A stretch of DNA of 39,074 nucleotides from a virus: IMG/VR virus record IMGVR_UViG_3300038682_000138, positions 1 through 39,074 of that record. One strand, written 5' to 3'. The position numbers and the translations under genes are program-made. This document shows, piece by piece, positions 22,153-29,648 of this stretch. Position 1 is the stretch's first letter. Each line of letters begins with the position of its first letter. Below the pieces are notes generated by a model, which saw only the letters and a list, made by a program, of their open reading frames with translations, searched no databases and was not told where the DNA came from.

Positions 22153-24555
22153 ATGATTCCACAGCAGTTAAAAGATATAAAACAGTGGTCGTACTCTTTC
22201 TCCGCGGACGAGATTAAACGCCCGAAGCACAGCCATTATACGCCTAACGGTAGCTTGACTTATACACAGGCAGTTACTGCGGCTCGTATGAGTGACTTGT
22301 CTTTCGGGTTTTATACTACGGAGAGAGACCCTTACGTTATAGGGGACATAGATCATATAGCGAATCCGGAAGACCCCACTACCTTGCCCCCGGCAATGAC
22401 TGACTTGTTACTAAACAAGGGGCTGTACTGCGAAGTATCCCCGTCGGGGGAGGGCATAAGGTTCGTAGGTAAACTACCAAATATCCGGGATAAAGCGGAG
22501 CTACGTGGTAAAATCTTTTACACTCGGGAGCCTATGGTCGACAAAAGAGAGGCGCAGATTAACGTGGCGCCCCCTTGGCTACGGTTCACAGGTAACCAAA
22601 CTTCGTACAGTAGCGATGATATACCTACCCTTACCCTCAATGAATGGGGTGAGGTATTTGCGTTGAAGAAGGTGTCGGAGCCCGAAGTAGTTTCACTTAA
22701 AGGGGTTCCACATGGAACCCCTTCTGACGATGCAGGTAATGTGCCGACGTTTCAGGAGATGTCAAAGGTACTACGCTCGTTGCCTCTTGACCAGAACCCA
22801 CGTATACAGCGGGCCTATGAGAGAGTATTTGAAGAGTCCTATTCTCACTATAATTTCTGGCTTCGTGTGATTATGGGGGTTCACGACTTCACCGTTCGGG
22901 CAGGTCATTCTATGGAATGCTTGCAGGAGATAGTGGAATGGTCGAGTAGGGACGTCGACTCCTACACAGGGGAAGAGGATGTCATAAATAAATGGAAGTC
23001 CCTATCCACTAAGACCGAGAAGGTTAGCTACCATACAGTGTTCGCCGTAGCTTACCACAATCAAATTAACTGGCCTCAACCTAAGCCGTTATCTAAAAAA
23101 CAGAAGTCCGCGGGCATGTCCGATAAGCAACCTATGAACACGGAGTATTCTAATTTCAAAGAGATGGTTCGGTTTTATAATCTTAAGTTGTATCGTGACT
23201 CGCATACGTCAGCGAAAATGTACATCGCGGGTGATCAGGATATACTCGATACGTATTTTAAATCGTTCGATACTCAGTTCTATTATGAGGAGTACCTCGG
23301 TATCTATGTAGAGAAGTCGCTGACCTCAGCCTTTCATATTATGGCGCAGGAAGTGGGCTTTGTTGGCCTAACCCATTCTCAGATTAATCAGCACATACGA
23401 GATTGGATGTTCCAGATACGGTATCAGGTTGACCTCGTTAAGAAATACTTTGACACTCCGTTCGAGGATTTACCTGAGTCGTATCAGGACAACAAAGAGT
23501 TCTATTCTATTAGTACCGTTGAGCGGATGTATAAGTGCTTGACGGTTGACTACATGACGAGCGACCACGCTAAGGAAGATAGGCTATACTATAAATATTA
23601 TAAGTCCTGGCTCATGGGGTTCGTTCGTGCGCTGTACTGGCCGGATGACCCGCATATGAACAACTGTGTGTTGCTACTTACGGGTAGGGAGCAGGTTCGA
23701 AAGACGTCTCACTTTAGATATATGCTACCAAAATTTATGCGTAGCGAGCGTATAGCGTTTACTACTCACGGGTTCTCTACTGAGGGGGCTATGAGGGATA
23801 TCGCTAAACTATCGGCAGGTAACAGCCTTCTGGTGTGGGATGAAATAGAACAGTTCCTAACCTCGGAGACGGAGAGTAACTTTAAAAAGATCATCGACAA
23901 TACGACTCAGAAGTTTATTGATAAGTATGAGACGGTGGAAACGGTATGTTCTCCTATCTCTATATATGGGGCAACCTCCAATAAGCGTGAGTTTAAGCTG
24001 AGTGACACGGGGAGTAGACGTCTGTTTCACATACCCGTTAAGTGGGTAGAGACAGATAAACTCGATAGGATATGTTGGCATAGAATCGTCAGCGATCTAA
24101 GGGAGGAGATCGCTAATCACACGGGGGCCGACCCACCGTGGCTCTTAACGAGAGACGAGCTTATCTATCAGGACACCCTTCACGGACGTATAACCTCTAA
24201 GTCTGGCTTAGAACTACTTGTCAGGGAAGTGTTTGACTTTCAGATTAAGTGCTTCTTACCGAGAAGTGGGGAGGAGATTTCCGGTGTTATTAATGTTCTG
24301 AAAGACCCGCGGTTCCTATCAACCAAGAGCGTGATTGATCAGCTTAGTATATACTCTAACGGAAAGATCAACATTAACCGAGCCCACTTGACTAAGATAC
24401 TACATAATGTATGTGGTCAATGGACAGGGACAAAGCACGACACGAAGGTATTCATAAAGCCTAAGATGCAAGTAACAAAAGGCTTGGCGTATTATGGTGG
24501 TGGGTCTCACAAATTGTGGGTCTTACCTAAAGCAGTTAACCCTTACGAAAGTTAG
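22153..24555 (+). CDS. Primase-helicase (PrimPol-like N-terminus, VirE-type helicase)
   Basis: An 800-residue protein from ATG 22153 behind AGGAGG. An upstream in-frame ATG overlaps the ligase gene and is rejected. The N-terminal ~170 residues carry GDIDHI and SPSGEGIRFVG, typical of archaeo-eukaryotic primase-like domains. A helical PriCT-type part follows (W...I.....F, VINKWKSL). The C-terminal helicase region resembles virulence-associated E proteins: LLLTGREQVRKT replaces a normal P-loop (two glycines missing, K and T kept), SLLVWDEIEQF is Walker B, and GATSNKREF...GSRRLFHIPV is sensor/arginine finger. Residues 184-190 (GVPHGTP) are encoded by a parS-like palindrome, in a poorly conserved linker. 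It probably primes and unwinds DNA for the family A polymerase. Confidence 0.85.
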   Translation: MIPQQLKDIKQWSYSFSADEIKRPKHSHYTPNGSLTYTQAVTAARMSDLSFGFYTTERDPYVIGDIDHIANPEDPTTLPPAMTDLLLNKGLYCEVSPSGEGIRFVGKLPNIRDKAELRGKIFYTREPMVDKREAQINVAPPWLRFTGNQTSYSSDDIPTLTLNEWGEVFALKKVSEPEVVSLKGVPHGTPSDDAGNVPTFQEMSKVLRSLPLDQNPRIQRAYERVFEESYSHYNFWLRVIMGVHDFTVRAGHSMECLQEIVEWSSRDVDSYTGEEDVINKWKSLSTKTEKVSYHTVFAVAYHNQINWPQPKPLSKKQKSAGMSDKQPMNTEYSNFKEMVRFYNLKLYRDSHTSAKMYIAGDQDILDTYFKSFDTQFYYEEYLGIYVEKSLTSAFHIMAQEVGFVGLTHSQINQHIRDWMFQIRYQVDLVKKYFDTPFEDLPESYQDNKEFYSISTVERMYKCLTVDYMTSDHAKEDRLYYKYYKSWLMGFVRALYWPDDPHMNNCVLLLTGREQVRKTSHFRYMLPKFMRSERIAFTTHGFSTEGAMRDIAKLSAGNSLLVWDEIEQFLTSETESNFKKIIDNTTQKFIDKYETVETVCSPISIYGATSNKREFKLSDTGSRRLFHIPVKWVETDKLDRICWHRIVSDLREEIANHTGADPPWLLTRDELIYQDTLHGRITSKSGLELLVREVFDFQIKCFLPRSGEEISGVINVLKDPRFLSTKSVIDQLSIYSNGKININRAHLTKILHNVCGQWTGTKHDTKVFIKPKMQVTKGLAYYGGGSHKLWVLPKAVNPYES
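22705..22718. repeat. parS-like palindrome, one substitution (CACATG), inside CDS
   Basis: GTTCCACATGGAAC with AAAGGG/CCCCTT flanks, in frame in the primase-helicase linker. It is the only good site with the G-to-A form on the plus strand. Confidence 0.93.
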
Positions 24556-24564
24556 AATAAAGGG

Positions 24565-24578
24565 GTTCCATGTGGAAC
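24565..24578. repeat. parS-like palindrome, one substitution (CATGTG)
   Basis: GTTCCATGTGGAAC with AAAGGG/CCCCTT flanks, directly before the ribosome site of the zinc-ribbon gene. TTATGGTGGT lies 63 bp upstream (24492-24501). Confidence 0.93.
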
Positions 24579-24596
24579 CCCTTAAGGAGAAGAGAA

Positions 24597-24938
24597 ATGA
24601 TTCAAGCAATGCACAACATAGATAATACAAGAGCGCATCGGAAACGGTGTAGCTGTGGACGCTTCTACGTTCGGCGCATCATCGAACGCGACGAGCCAGG
24701 AGAGCGGGTAGAAGTAGATAAGAGTCAAGCTATCGCGGGGATGGAGGGGTTTAACCGTTTCTTTAAATCCCATCCTGCGAGAGACGGGCTGTGCGAACGG
24801 TGCTATAAGTACGGTTCGCCGGAATACTCAGAGCTGAATACTATTGGTGGTGCTATTCGCAATACGATGCGGGGTACTAAGTTTAAAAAGCAAAGGGCCT
24901 TAGCGAAAGCAGAGGACGGGAGATGGCAATGGAAGTAA
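24597..24938 (+). CDS. Small zinc-ribbon-like protein
   Basis: A 113-residue protein from ATG 24597 behind AAGGAG. The longer frame from 24570 runs through the palindrome and is rejected. CSCG near residue 18 and CERC near residue 72 give two Cys pairs that could hold a zinc ion. Basic stretches (RKRCSCGRFYVRRII, GTKFKKQRALAKA) suggest nucleic-acid binding. No specific function is recognised. The end overlaps the next gene slightly. Confidence 0.65.
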   Translation: MIQAMHNIDNTRAHRKRCSCGRFYVRRIIERDEPGERVEVDKSQAIAGMEGFNRFFKSHPARDGLCERCYKYGSPEYSELNTIGGAIRNTMRGTKFKKQRALAKAEDGRWQWK

Positions 24939-25192
24939 GCAACAGAGGTAGGCAGTGGTTAGAGTTCTCGGAGATCGTTCTTAAACACATCGAGGAATAT
25001 ACTGTTCCTCAATACGGCGACGAACCGGACGATCAGATCGAGGACTGGACGGCTAAGGAGTGCGTGAGGGCGATAAACAAAAGATGCTCACGCTACGGTA
25101 GTAACTCGCGGGATAATCAAGAGCTACTCGATCTTAAGAAGATTGCTCACGAAGCGTGTCTCGCATACTTTAAGGAGGCGAAACTTGAGTAA
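24929..25192 (+). CDS. Conserved-type phage protein, unknown
   Basis: An 87-residue protein. ATG 24929 is chosen for its spacing from GGGAG. An ATG six bases earlier overlaps that site. The pattern FSEIVLKHIEEYTVPQYGD, then W....C...I......RYG.N.R...E..LDL.KIAHEACLAYFK, is one I recognise from unnamed proteins in many phage genomes. Function is unknown. It overlaps the previous gene and the following helicase start, implying coupled translation. Confidence 0.7.
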   Translation: MEVSNRGRQWLEFSEIVLKHIEEYTVPQYGDEPDDQIEDWTAKECVRAINKRCSRYGSNSRDNQELLDLKKIAHEACLAYFKEAKLE

Positions 25193-26618
25193 CATAATAA
25201 CGTTCCCTGAGCAGAACAATATTATCAAATCCGCCTACGACTTCCAACACCGTGGTGCGGATAGGATAGTTAAGAACGGCGCTACCTATCTCATGTGGGA
25301 CATGGGTAAAGGCAAAACTCTTACGTGCATCCTCGCCATGAAGAAACTGGGCATACCGGTTCTTGTGCTCGCTCCCCTCAATGCGGCCACCATAACATGG
25401 CCCGATGAATTAGATAAGTGGGCGCCTGAGCTATCCTACTCGGTGCTTCACGGCCCGAACAAGGAGCACTTAGCTTACCGCGCCCACACCCATGATGTTA
25501 CGATTATAAACTTCGAGGGTCTTGCGTGGTTCTACAAGATGGTTCAGAAGAAGACGTTTAAGCTACGTAAGTTCTTTGTTATATGGGACGAGTCGTCAAT
25601 GTTGAAAGACCACACGACGAAACGGTGGGAGATCATGGCAGACGCTATGCCTATATACTCCCCTTACCGTGTAGCTCTTAGCGGCACGCCAATGCCTAAT
25701 ACCTTACAGGACTTGTGGGCGCAGTACTATTTACTGGACGAGGGTAAGGCGTTATCGCCCTCATTCCATCAGTTCCGTAACAGGTTCTTTGACTACACAG
25801 GGCCACCTCGGTACTTAACAACCCTCAAACCGGGGTCAGAGGAACGGGTATATGACCTCATAGCGCCTATAACGGACCGCCTTGGCCCGGAAGACAACGA
25901 TGAATTGCCGGATGTAGTACATAACGATATCTTTCTTGAACTACCAAAAGGTATGCGTAAGCTGTACGATCAGTACGAGGAGGAGTTCATGCTTGAGTTT
26001 CCGGAAGGAGCGACAGTCGCTAACTCGTCGGCGGTTCTCAATAGTAAGCTACGTCAGTTTAATCAGGGGGCGGTCTACTTGGAGCACGATGTAGGGGTTC
26101 CACGTGGAACCCCTAAGCGTTGGAGATTGATGCACGATATTAAGGCGCTCGCCATTAAGAGTTTGGTAGAGACCGCTAATGGTAGACCGATGTTGGTGCC
26201 TACTCAGTTCCGGTTCGAGAAGGAAATACTGGAGAAGGCGATGAAACGAAAGCTTCCGTACATCGACGGTAGAACTTCGGCTCTTGATACTAAACGATAT
26301 ATCAGAGATTGGAACGCAGGTAAACTACCAATATTACTGGTTCATCCGCGATCGGTGGCTTTCTCTTTGAACCTACAATTTGGTGGTAACACTATTGTGT
26401 GGGCGGCGCTACCGTGGGAGATGGACTTATACAAGCAGTTAATACGGCGTCTTAGGAGGAGAGGCCAAGAGAGTGATCACGTTGTAGTCAACCGATTGAT
26501 ATTTAAGAACACCGTCGATGAGTTAGTGGCGTCGGCGTTAGCACGTAAGGACTTTAATCAGGAAAAATTATTCGTGGGCATTAAAGCTCGACGAGGAGGT
26601 AAGTATGGATGCAGATAA
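25185..26618 (+). CDS. SNF2-type DEAD/DEAH-box helicase
   Basis: A 477-residue helicase. The best start is a TTG at 25185, six bases after AAGGAGG and overlapping the previous stop. The ATG at 25143 lacks a ribosome site. Motif I is DMGKGKTLT (near residue 40), motif II is WDESSML (DESS), motif III is LSGTPMPN, and motif VI is LIRRLRRRGQ near the end, with VHPRSVAFSLNLQFGGNTIVWAALPWE ahead of it. This is the short phage SNF2 form often found in such replication modules, likely a DNA translocase for remodelling or branch migration. Residues 304-310 (GVPRGTP) come from a perfect parS-like palindrome between the two RecA-like domains. Confidence 0.9.
   Translation: MSNIITFPEQNNIIKSAYDFQHRGADRIVKNGATYLMWDMGKGKTLTCILAMKKLGIPVLVLAPLNAATITWPDELDKWAPELSYSVLHGPNKEHLAYRAHTHDVTIINFEGLAWFYKMVQKKTFKLRKFFVIWDESSMLKDHTTKRWEIMADAMPIYSPYRVALSGTPMPNTLQDLWAQYYLLDEGKALSPSFHQFRNRFFDYTGPPRYLTTLKPGSEERVYDLIAPITDRLGPEDNDELPDVVHNDIFLELPKGMRKLYDQYEEEFMLEFPEGATVANSSAVLNSKLRQFNQGAVYLEHDVGVPRGTPKRWRLMHDIKALAIKSLVETANGRPMLVPTQFRFEKEILEKAMKRKLPYIDGRTSALDTKRYIRDWNAGKLPILLVHPRSVAFSLNLQFGGNTIVWAALPWEMDLYKQLIRRLRRRGQESDHVVVNRLIFKNTVDELVASALARKDFNQEKLFVGIKARRGGKYGCR
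26097..26110. repeat. parS-like palindrome, perfect core, inside helicase gene
   Basis: GTTCCACGTGGAAC with AGGG/CCCCT flanks, in frame as GVPRGTP. Confidence 0.95.
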
Positions 26619-26931
26619 AGAGAAAAAGAAGCTCGAAGATGAGTGGGTTGCTCAGGCTATAGATATGATGATCGGCCCTCACCTGGCTATTTTGTTTGCA
26701 CGTGACGAAAAGGCGGGCGACGCTTTGATGAAGATTATCTTTTCCGCGGTCAAAGACCTATACGAAAAGAACGAGTATATGACCACCAATGATTGGGTCG
26801 TGGCCTCGTGTAACCGGATATGGGAAATGTATAATACCTTCATGACCGCACAGCTGATACACCGTTTTGATAACGGGGTTCCTGAGAAGCTGGTCATTAA
26901 GGTGGTCAAGGGTAACGGCTCGTTGAATTAA
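26605..26931 (+). CDS. Small protein at end of early arm, unknown
   Basis: A 108-residue helical protein from ATG 26605 behind AGGAGG, overlapping the helicase end by 14 bases. It begins MDADKEKKKLEDEWVAQAID and has acidic and hydrophobic helices. No family is recognised. It is the last early-arm gene before the convergent junction. Confidence 0.65.
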   Translation: MDADKEKKKLEDEWVAQAIDMMIGPHLAILFARDEKAGDALMKIIFSAVKDLYEKNEYMTTNDWVVASCNRIWEMYNTFMTAQLIHRFDNGVPEKLVIKVVKGNGSLN

Positions 26932-26942
26932 TAAATAAAGGG

Positions 26943-26956
26943 GTTCCACGTGGAAC
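26943..26956. repeat. parS-like palindrome at the convergent junction
   Basis: GTTCCACGTGGAAC with AAAGG/CCCCTTT flanks is the main feature of the 39-bp gap between the ends of the early and late arms. Here the long GC-rich stem could also act as a bidirectional terminator, although the T-run is short. Confidence 0.93.
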
Positions 26957-26970
26957 CCCTTTAATTTTAC

Positions 26971-29112
26971 TTAATTGACGCTTCTTGATACTTCCGCCCA
27001 TTTAGAGCCCGTGTTAACTAACGTGAGCGTAGTATCCGCCGCCGCAACCAAAGCCCCCGCAAGTGCTATATTCACACTGTCACTAACGGACGCCGCATCA
27101 GTAAAGTATAGCACCAGTCGGTGCCCTCTCCACGTATCTGATATGTCTGATATTGTGTTCGTCCCAGTTATTTGGCAATAACCAGTGTCGGGCTGCACAT
27201 CCAGCGCCGTGTCTGATGCAAGCGTTTCCCATTTATCGGCTACGTATGCAATAGAACTGTTACTGCTGACTATACGATCTGCAACATCATCAGAGTACAG
27301 GTTGTCACCTACTTTCATTCGGGAGTTGGTGCCAGCAAAACTCACATCCCAACACACGCCTCCGGCGGCATCCGTTTGTCCGAAACGATTTCCGTCTAAA
27401 TCTAACAACGCTGCTTCCCTAAGGGAGCCTATTGAGATAGCTGTCATGTTAGTTGTGTTAAAGTCGTTGTCCTTTATTGTGACTAACCCGTCTATTCTAT
27501 CAACATCTATAGCCGTCGATAACGGACCAGAGAAGGTGCAGTCTTTTACGGAGAGCCCAGAACAATTTTCGGTTGTTGAGTTAGCATCTATTTTTATAAG
27601 TGTCTGTGACGTTGCTTGCTCAGAAGCCCCATTTTTTATTCGTACATTTATAAGCGGTAATAGATCAGTTCTGGCATAGAACACTTTCCCATTTGTGAAG
27701 TTAGCACTGAACCCATCTATTAGTATATCCGCACCGCCACTTGTAAAATCATAGCACACAATATCATATAGTGATGAGTTGCTGAATATCCAATTTCTTA
27801 GCCAGGAATCCTGTCCCACAAAAGCATCGGTTAAATTATATTCTGGATAATAAAACCCCTTTAAACAGTTCCTTGAGTACAGGTTGTTAACTCTAAACGA
27901 ATCAAGAAACGCCGCTTCAATACAGTGTTTTATCCCCCTAAACCGTACATCATTAATAGTGATAGCTCTCGAATTATTCCATTTTAGTGCTGTACCTGTG
28001 GACGTTCCGCCCTCGCCGTGATCGAAAAAGCCACCGAACCAGTAGCCACTTCTGACAATCTCCGCGCTATCATCAGGGGACGCGTCACTATTCATGTCGA
28101 ACATAGTTATATCAGACATTGGATAGAAGCCTGCGCCATGTGCCCGTACTGTTATATTGTCCTTGTTTGAGCTGATGGTTGAATCAATATAGCAAATTAA
28201 CCCGTAACCTGGAAACACAACCTCAACAGGAAGTTCATTGTCTAATGTATTGACGTAATCAAAACATGCCTGTATTGTTGTAGAGTCTCCGGATGTATTA
28301 CCGAGCGGCCCAAAATCGTTTACTTTTATAGAGGTTATATTTAACTTTTTAAAACGCCCGGTAGCTATAGATGATACTTTTATACAGCTCCAGCTTTCCG
28401 ATTCTGTAGACGTAGCATCCCAGTAGAACGTACCCCCTCCTTTATCATCGGTAGTTGTGTTGCCTAATACTTGAACCACCTGTGCGAGTTTAGGTAGGTA
28501 AGTTATCGCTCTTAGATCCGCAATAGTGGCTACTGCAGTTGTGGAGTAGTTTTTAAGCTGTAGCGGGTTAACAAAGGCGTCTGACGAGTCAGACCCCGCG
28601 CTTACCTCACTATCTGTAGCCTGCCTAACGAGTCCGGCGCCATACAGCTCGGAGGTAACTATCTTCTCTTCCACTGTGTCCCATAGCCAGAACTCTCCGG
28701 CCGCATAATTTGGGAGGGTGTAATCCGTGGAAGGGTCCGCGTCCACAGGGGCCAGGCCCGTTCTATTAAACTGCTCCTGTAACTGTTGGGCTATAAACGT
28801 TAGCTTATCAAAGCCCTGTTCCGTTGCTTCCGAAGGAAACGCCCCGAAAGTAGGGTACGAGGTTCCCTGAGTTAGAGGTACCTCCCGTATAAGCGTTAGC
28901 GTTTCTACGGAGGCTAAAGGCGCGGTGTCGAAAGTAACGGCTCCGCCGCTTTCGTCTCCTATCCCGCTGACGGTGTACCCACTCGTTACTACTACACCAT
29001 CTTCGTAAACCACCAAATAATCGGCGTCGTCTACCCTAAACTCGTAGGAGAATTCGGTTATTATACCGTCCGGCGCGTAATCATTTCTGTTATCACTGCT
29101 TTCTACCGTCAT
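26971..29112 (-). CDS. Tail fibre / tailspike protein
   Basis: A 713-residue receptor-binding protein from ATG 29112 behind AAGGAG. The N-terminal ~150 residues have the T7 tail-fibre N-domain pattern: F.Y.F.VDDADYLVVYEDGV, GGAVTFDTAPL...TLTLIREVPLTQGTSYP, PSEATEQGFDKLTFIAQQLQEQ. The middle and C-terminus contain GGGTFYWDATST and long runs of N-, D-, and G-containing beta turns (SGLSVKDCTFSGPLSTAIDV, LVTIKDNDFN), consistent with a right-handed beta-helix that may bind or cut polysaccharide. It is last in the late operon, the typical position. Confidence 0.88.
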   Translation of the reverse strand: MTVESSDNRNDYAPDGIITEFSYEFRVDDADYLVVYEDGVVVTSGYTVSGIGDESGGAVTFDTAPLASVETLTLIREVPLTQGTSYPTFGAFPSEATEQGFDKLTFIAQQLQEQFNRTGLAPVDADPSTDYTLPNYAAGEFWLWDTVEEKIVTSELYGAGLVRQATDSEVSAGSDSSDAFVNPLQLKNYSTTAVATIADLRAITYLPKLAQVVQVLGNTTTDDKGGGTFYWDATSTESESWSCIKVSSIATGRFKKLNITSIKVNDFGPLGNTSGDSTTIQACFDYVNTLDNELPVEVVFPGYGLICYIDSTISSNKDNITVRAHGAGFYPMSDITMFDMNSDASPDDSAEIVRSGYWFGGFFDHGEGGTSTGTALKWNNSRAITINDVRFRGIKHCIEAAFLDSFRVNNLYSRNCLKGFYYPEYNLTDAFVGQDSWLRNWIFSNSSLYDIVCYDFTSGGADILIDGFSANFTNGKVFYARTDLLPLINVRIKNGASEQATSQTLIKIDANSTTENCSGLSVKDCTFSGPLSTAIDVDRIDGLVTIKDNDFNTTNMTAISIGSLREAALLDLDGNRFGQTDAAGGVCWDVSFAGTNSRMKVGDNLYSDDVADRIVSSNSSIAYVADKWETLASDTALDVQPDTGYCQITGTNTISDISDTWRGHRLVLYFTDAASVSDSVNIALAGALVAAADTTLTLVNTGSKWAEVSRSVN

Positions 29113-29137
29113 GATGACTCCTTTAGTTAATTGAGGG

Positions 29138-29151
29138 GTTCCACGTGGAAC
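29138..29151. repeat. parS-like palindrome, perfect core
   Basis: GTTCCACGTGGAAC with GAGGG/CCCCTT flanks, between the tail fibre gene and the small membrane-type gene. Confidence 0.95.
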
Positions 29152-29166
29152 CCCTTGTATTAAATG

Positions 29167-29307
29167 TTACTTACCGAATATCTTACCGAAGACACTCATC
29201 ACCACCTGGACTACCGAGTTGGATTCCCATTCGTCCTTTAACCCGATGATCTCACTCGCCAATGCATAAACTGCTCCGCCGATTGCTAAAATTTCTGCTA
29301 CGCCCAT
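29167..29307 (-). CDS. 46-residue membrane-type protein, holin candidate
   Basis: ATG 29307 follows AAGGAG. The sequence MGVAEILAIGGAVYALASEI is followed by a polar linker and an amphipathic end (VVQVVMSVFGKIFGK). One hydrophobic helix plus a basic amphipathic tail, and position directly downstream of the endolysin gene, fit a pinholin or small lysis protein. No family match is certain. Confidence 0.6.
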   Translation of the reverse strand: MGVAEILAIGGAVYALASEIIGLKDEWESNSVVQVVMSVFGKIFGK

Positions 29308-29319
29308 TACGTAATCTCC

Positions 29320-29631
29320 TTATTCTTTATACGAGAAGTGATTCCCATCACCGTCCGGTACGTTAGTAAACCTCCCTCCCCAAGTGCCGCCTATCGACTC
29401 CCAGAAAATACCCAGAGGTTCATACTCTTTCGTTGTTGTTAGCAGTTTCCCCGTCTTAGCCTCGAATAAGTTGAAGTCAACCGCTAAACGCTTACCGTGG
29501 AAGCTGTTCTTCTTATGACCCGATGTTGCGTAGGCATCACCATAGGTCATATAATACCCATTCGCGTAAGCAAACTGTATTAACTGACCAGTCATGTAAG
29601 TAAACTGGCCTTGTACTCTACTAAACTGCAT
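29320..29631 (-). CDS. M15-type peptidase endolysin
   Basis: A 103-residue enzyme beginning MQFSRVQGQFTYMTGQLIQF at ATG 29631. The open frame continues 89 codons upstream in a Gly/Arg-rich stretch that is a shadow of the internal virion gene and is rejected. The zinc-binding motif is S-x-H-x-x-x-R-x-A-x-D: SFHGKRLAVDF (H45, D52), with H98 in DGDGNHFSY as third ligand. W..IGGTWGGRF matches the W..GG.WG segment of L-alanyl-D-glutamate peptidases (phage T5 type). It would cut peptidoglycan cross-peptides at lysis, and is adjacent to the holin candidate. Confidence 0.88.
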   Translation of the reverse strand: MQFSRVQGQFTYMTGQLIQFAYANGYYMTYGDAYATSGHKKNSFHGKRLAVDFNLFEAKTGKLLTTTKEYEPLGIFWESIGGTWGGRFTNVPDGDGNHFSYKE

Positions 29632-29648
29632 CTTAAATCCACCCTTTA

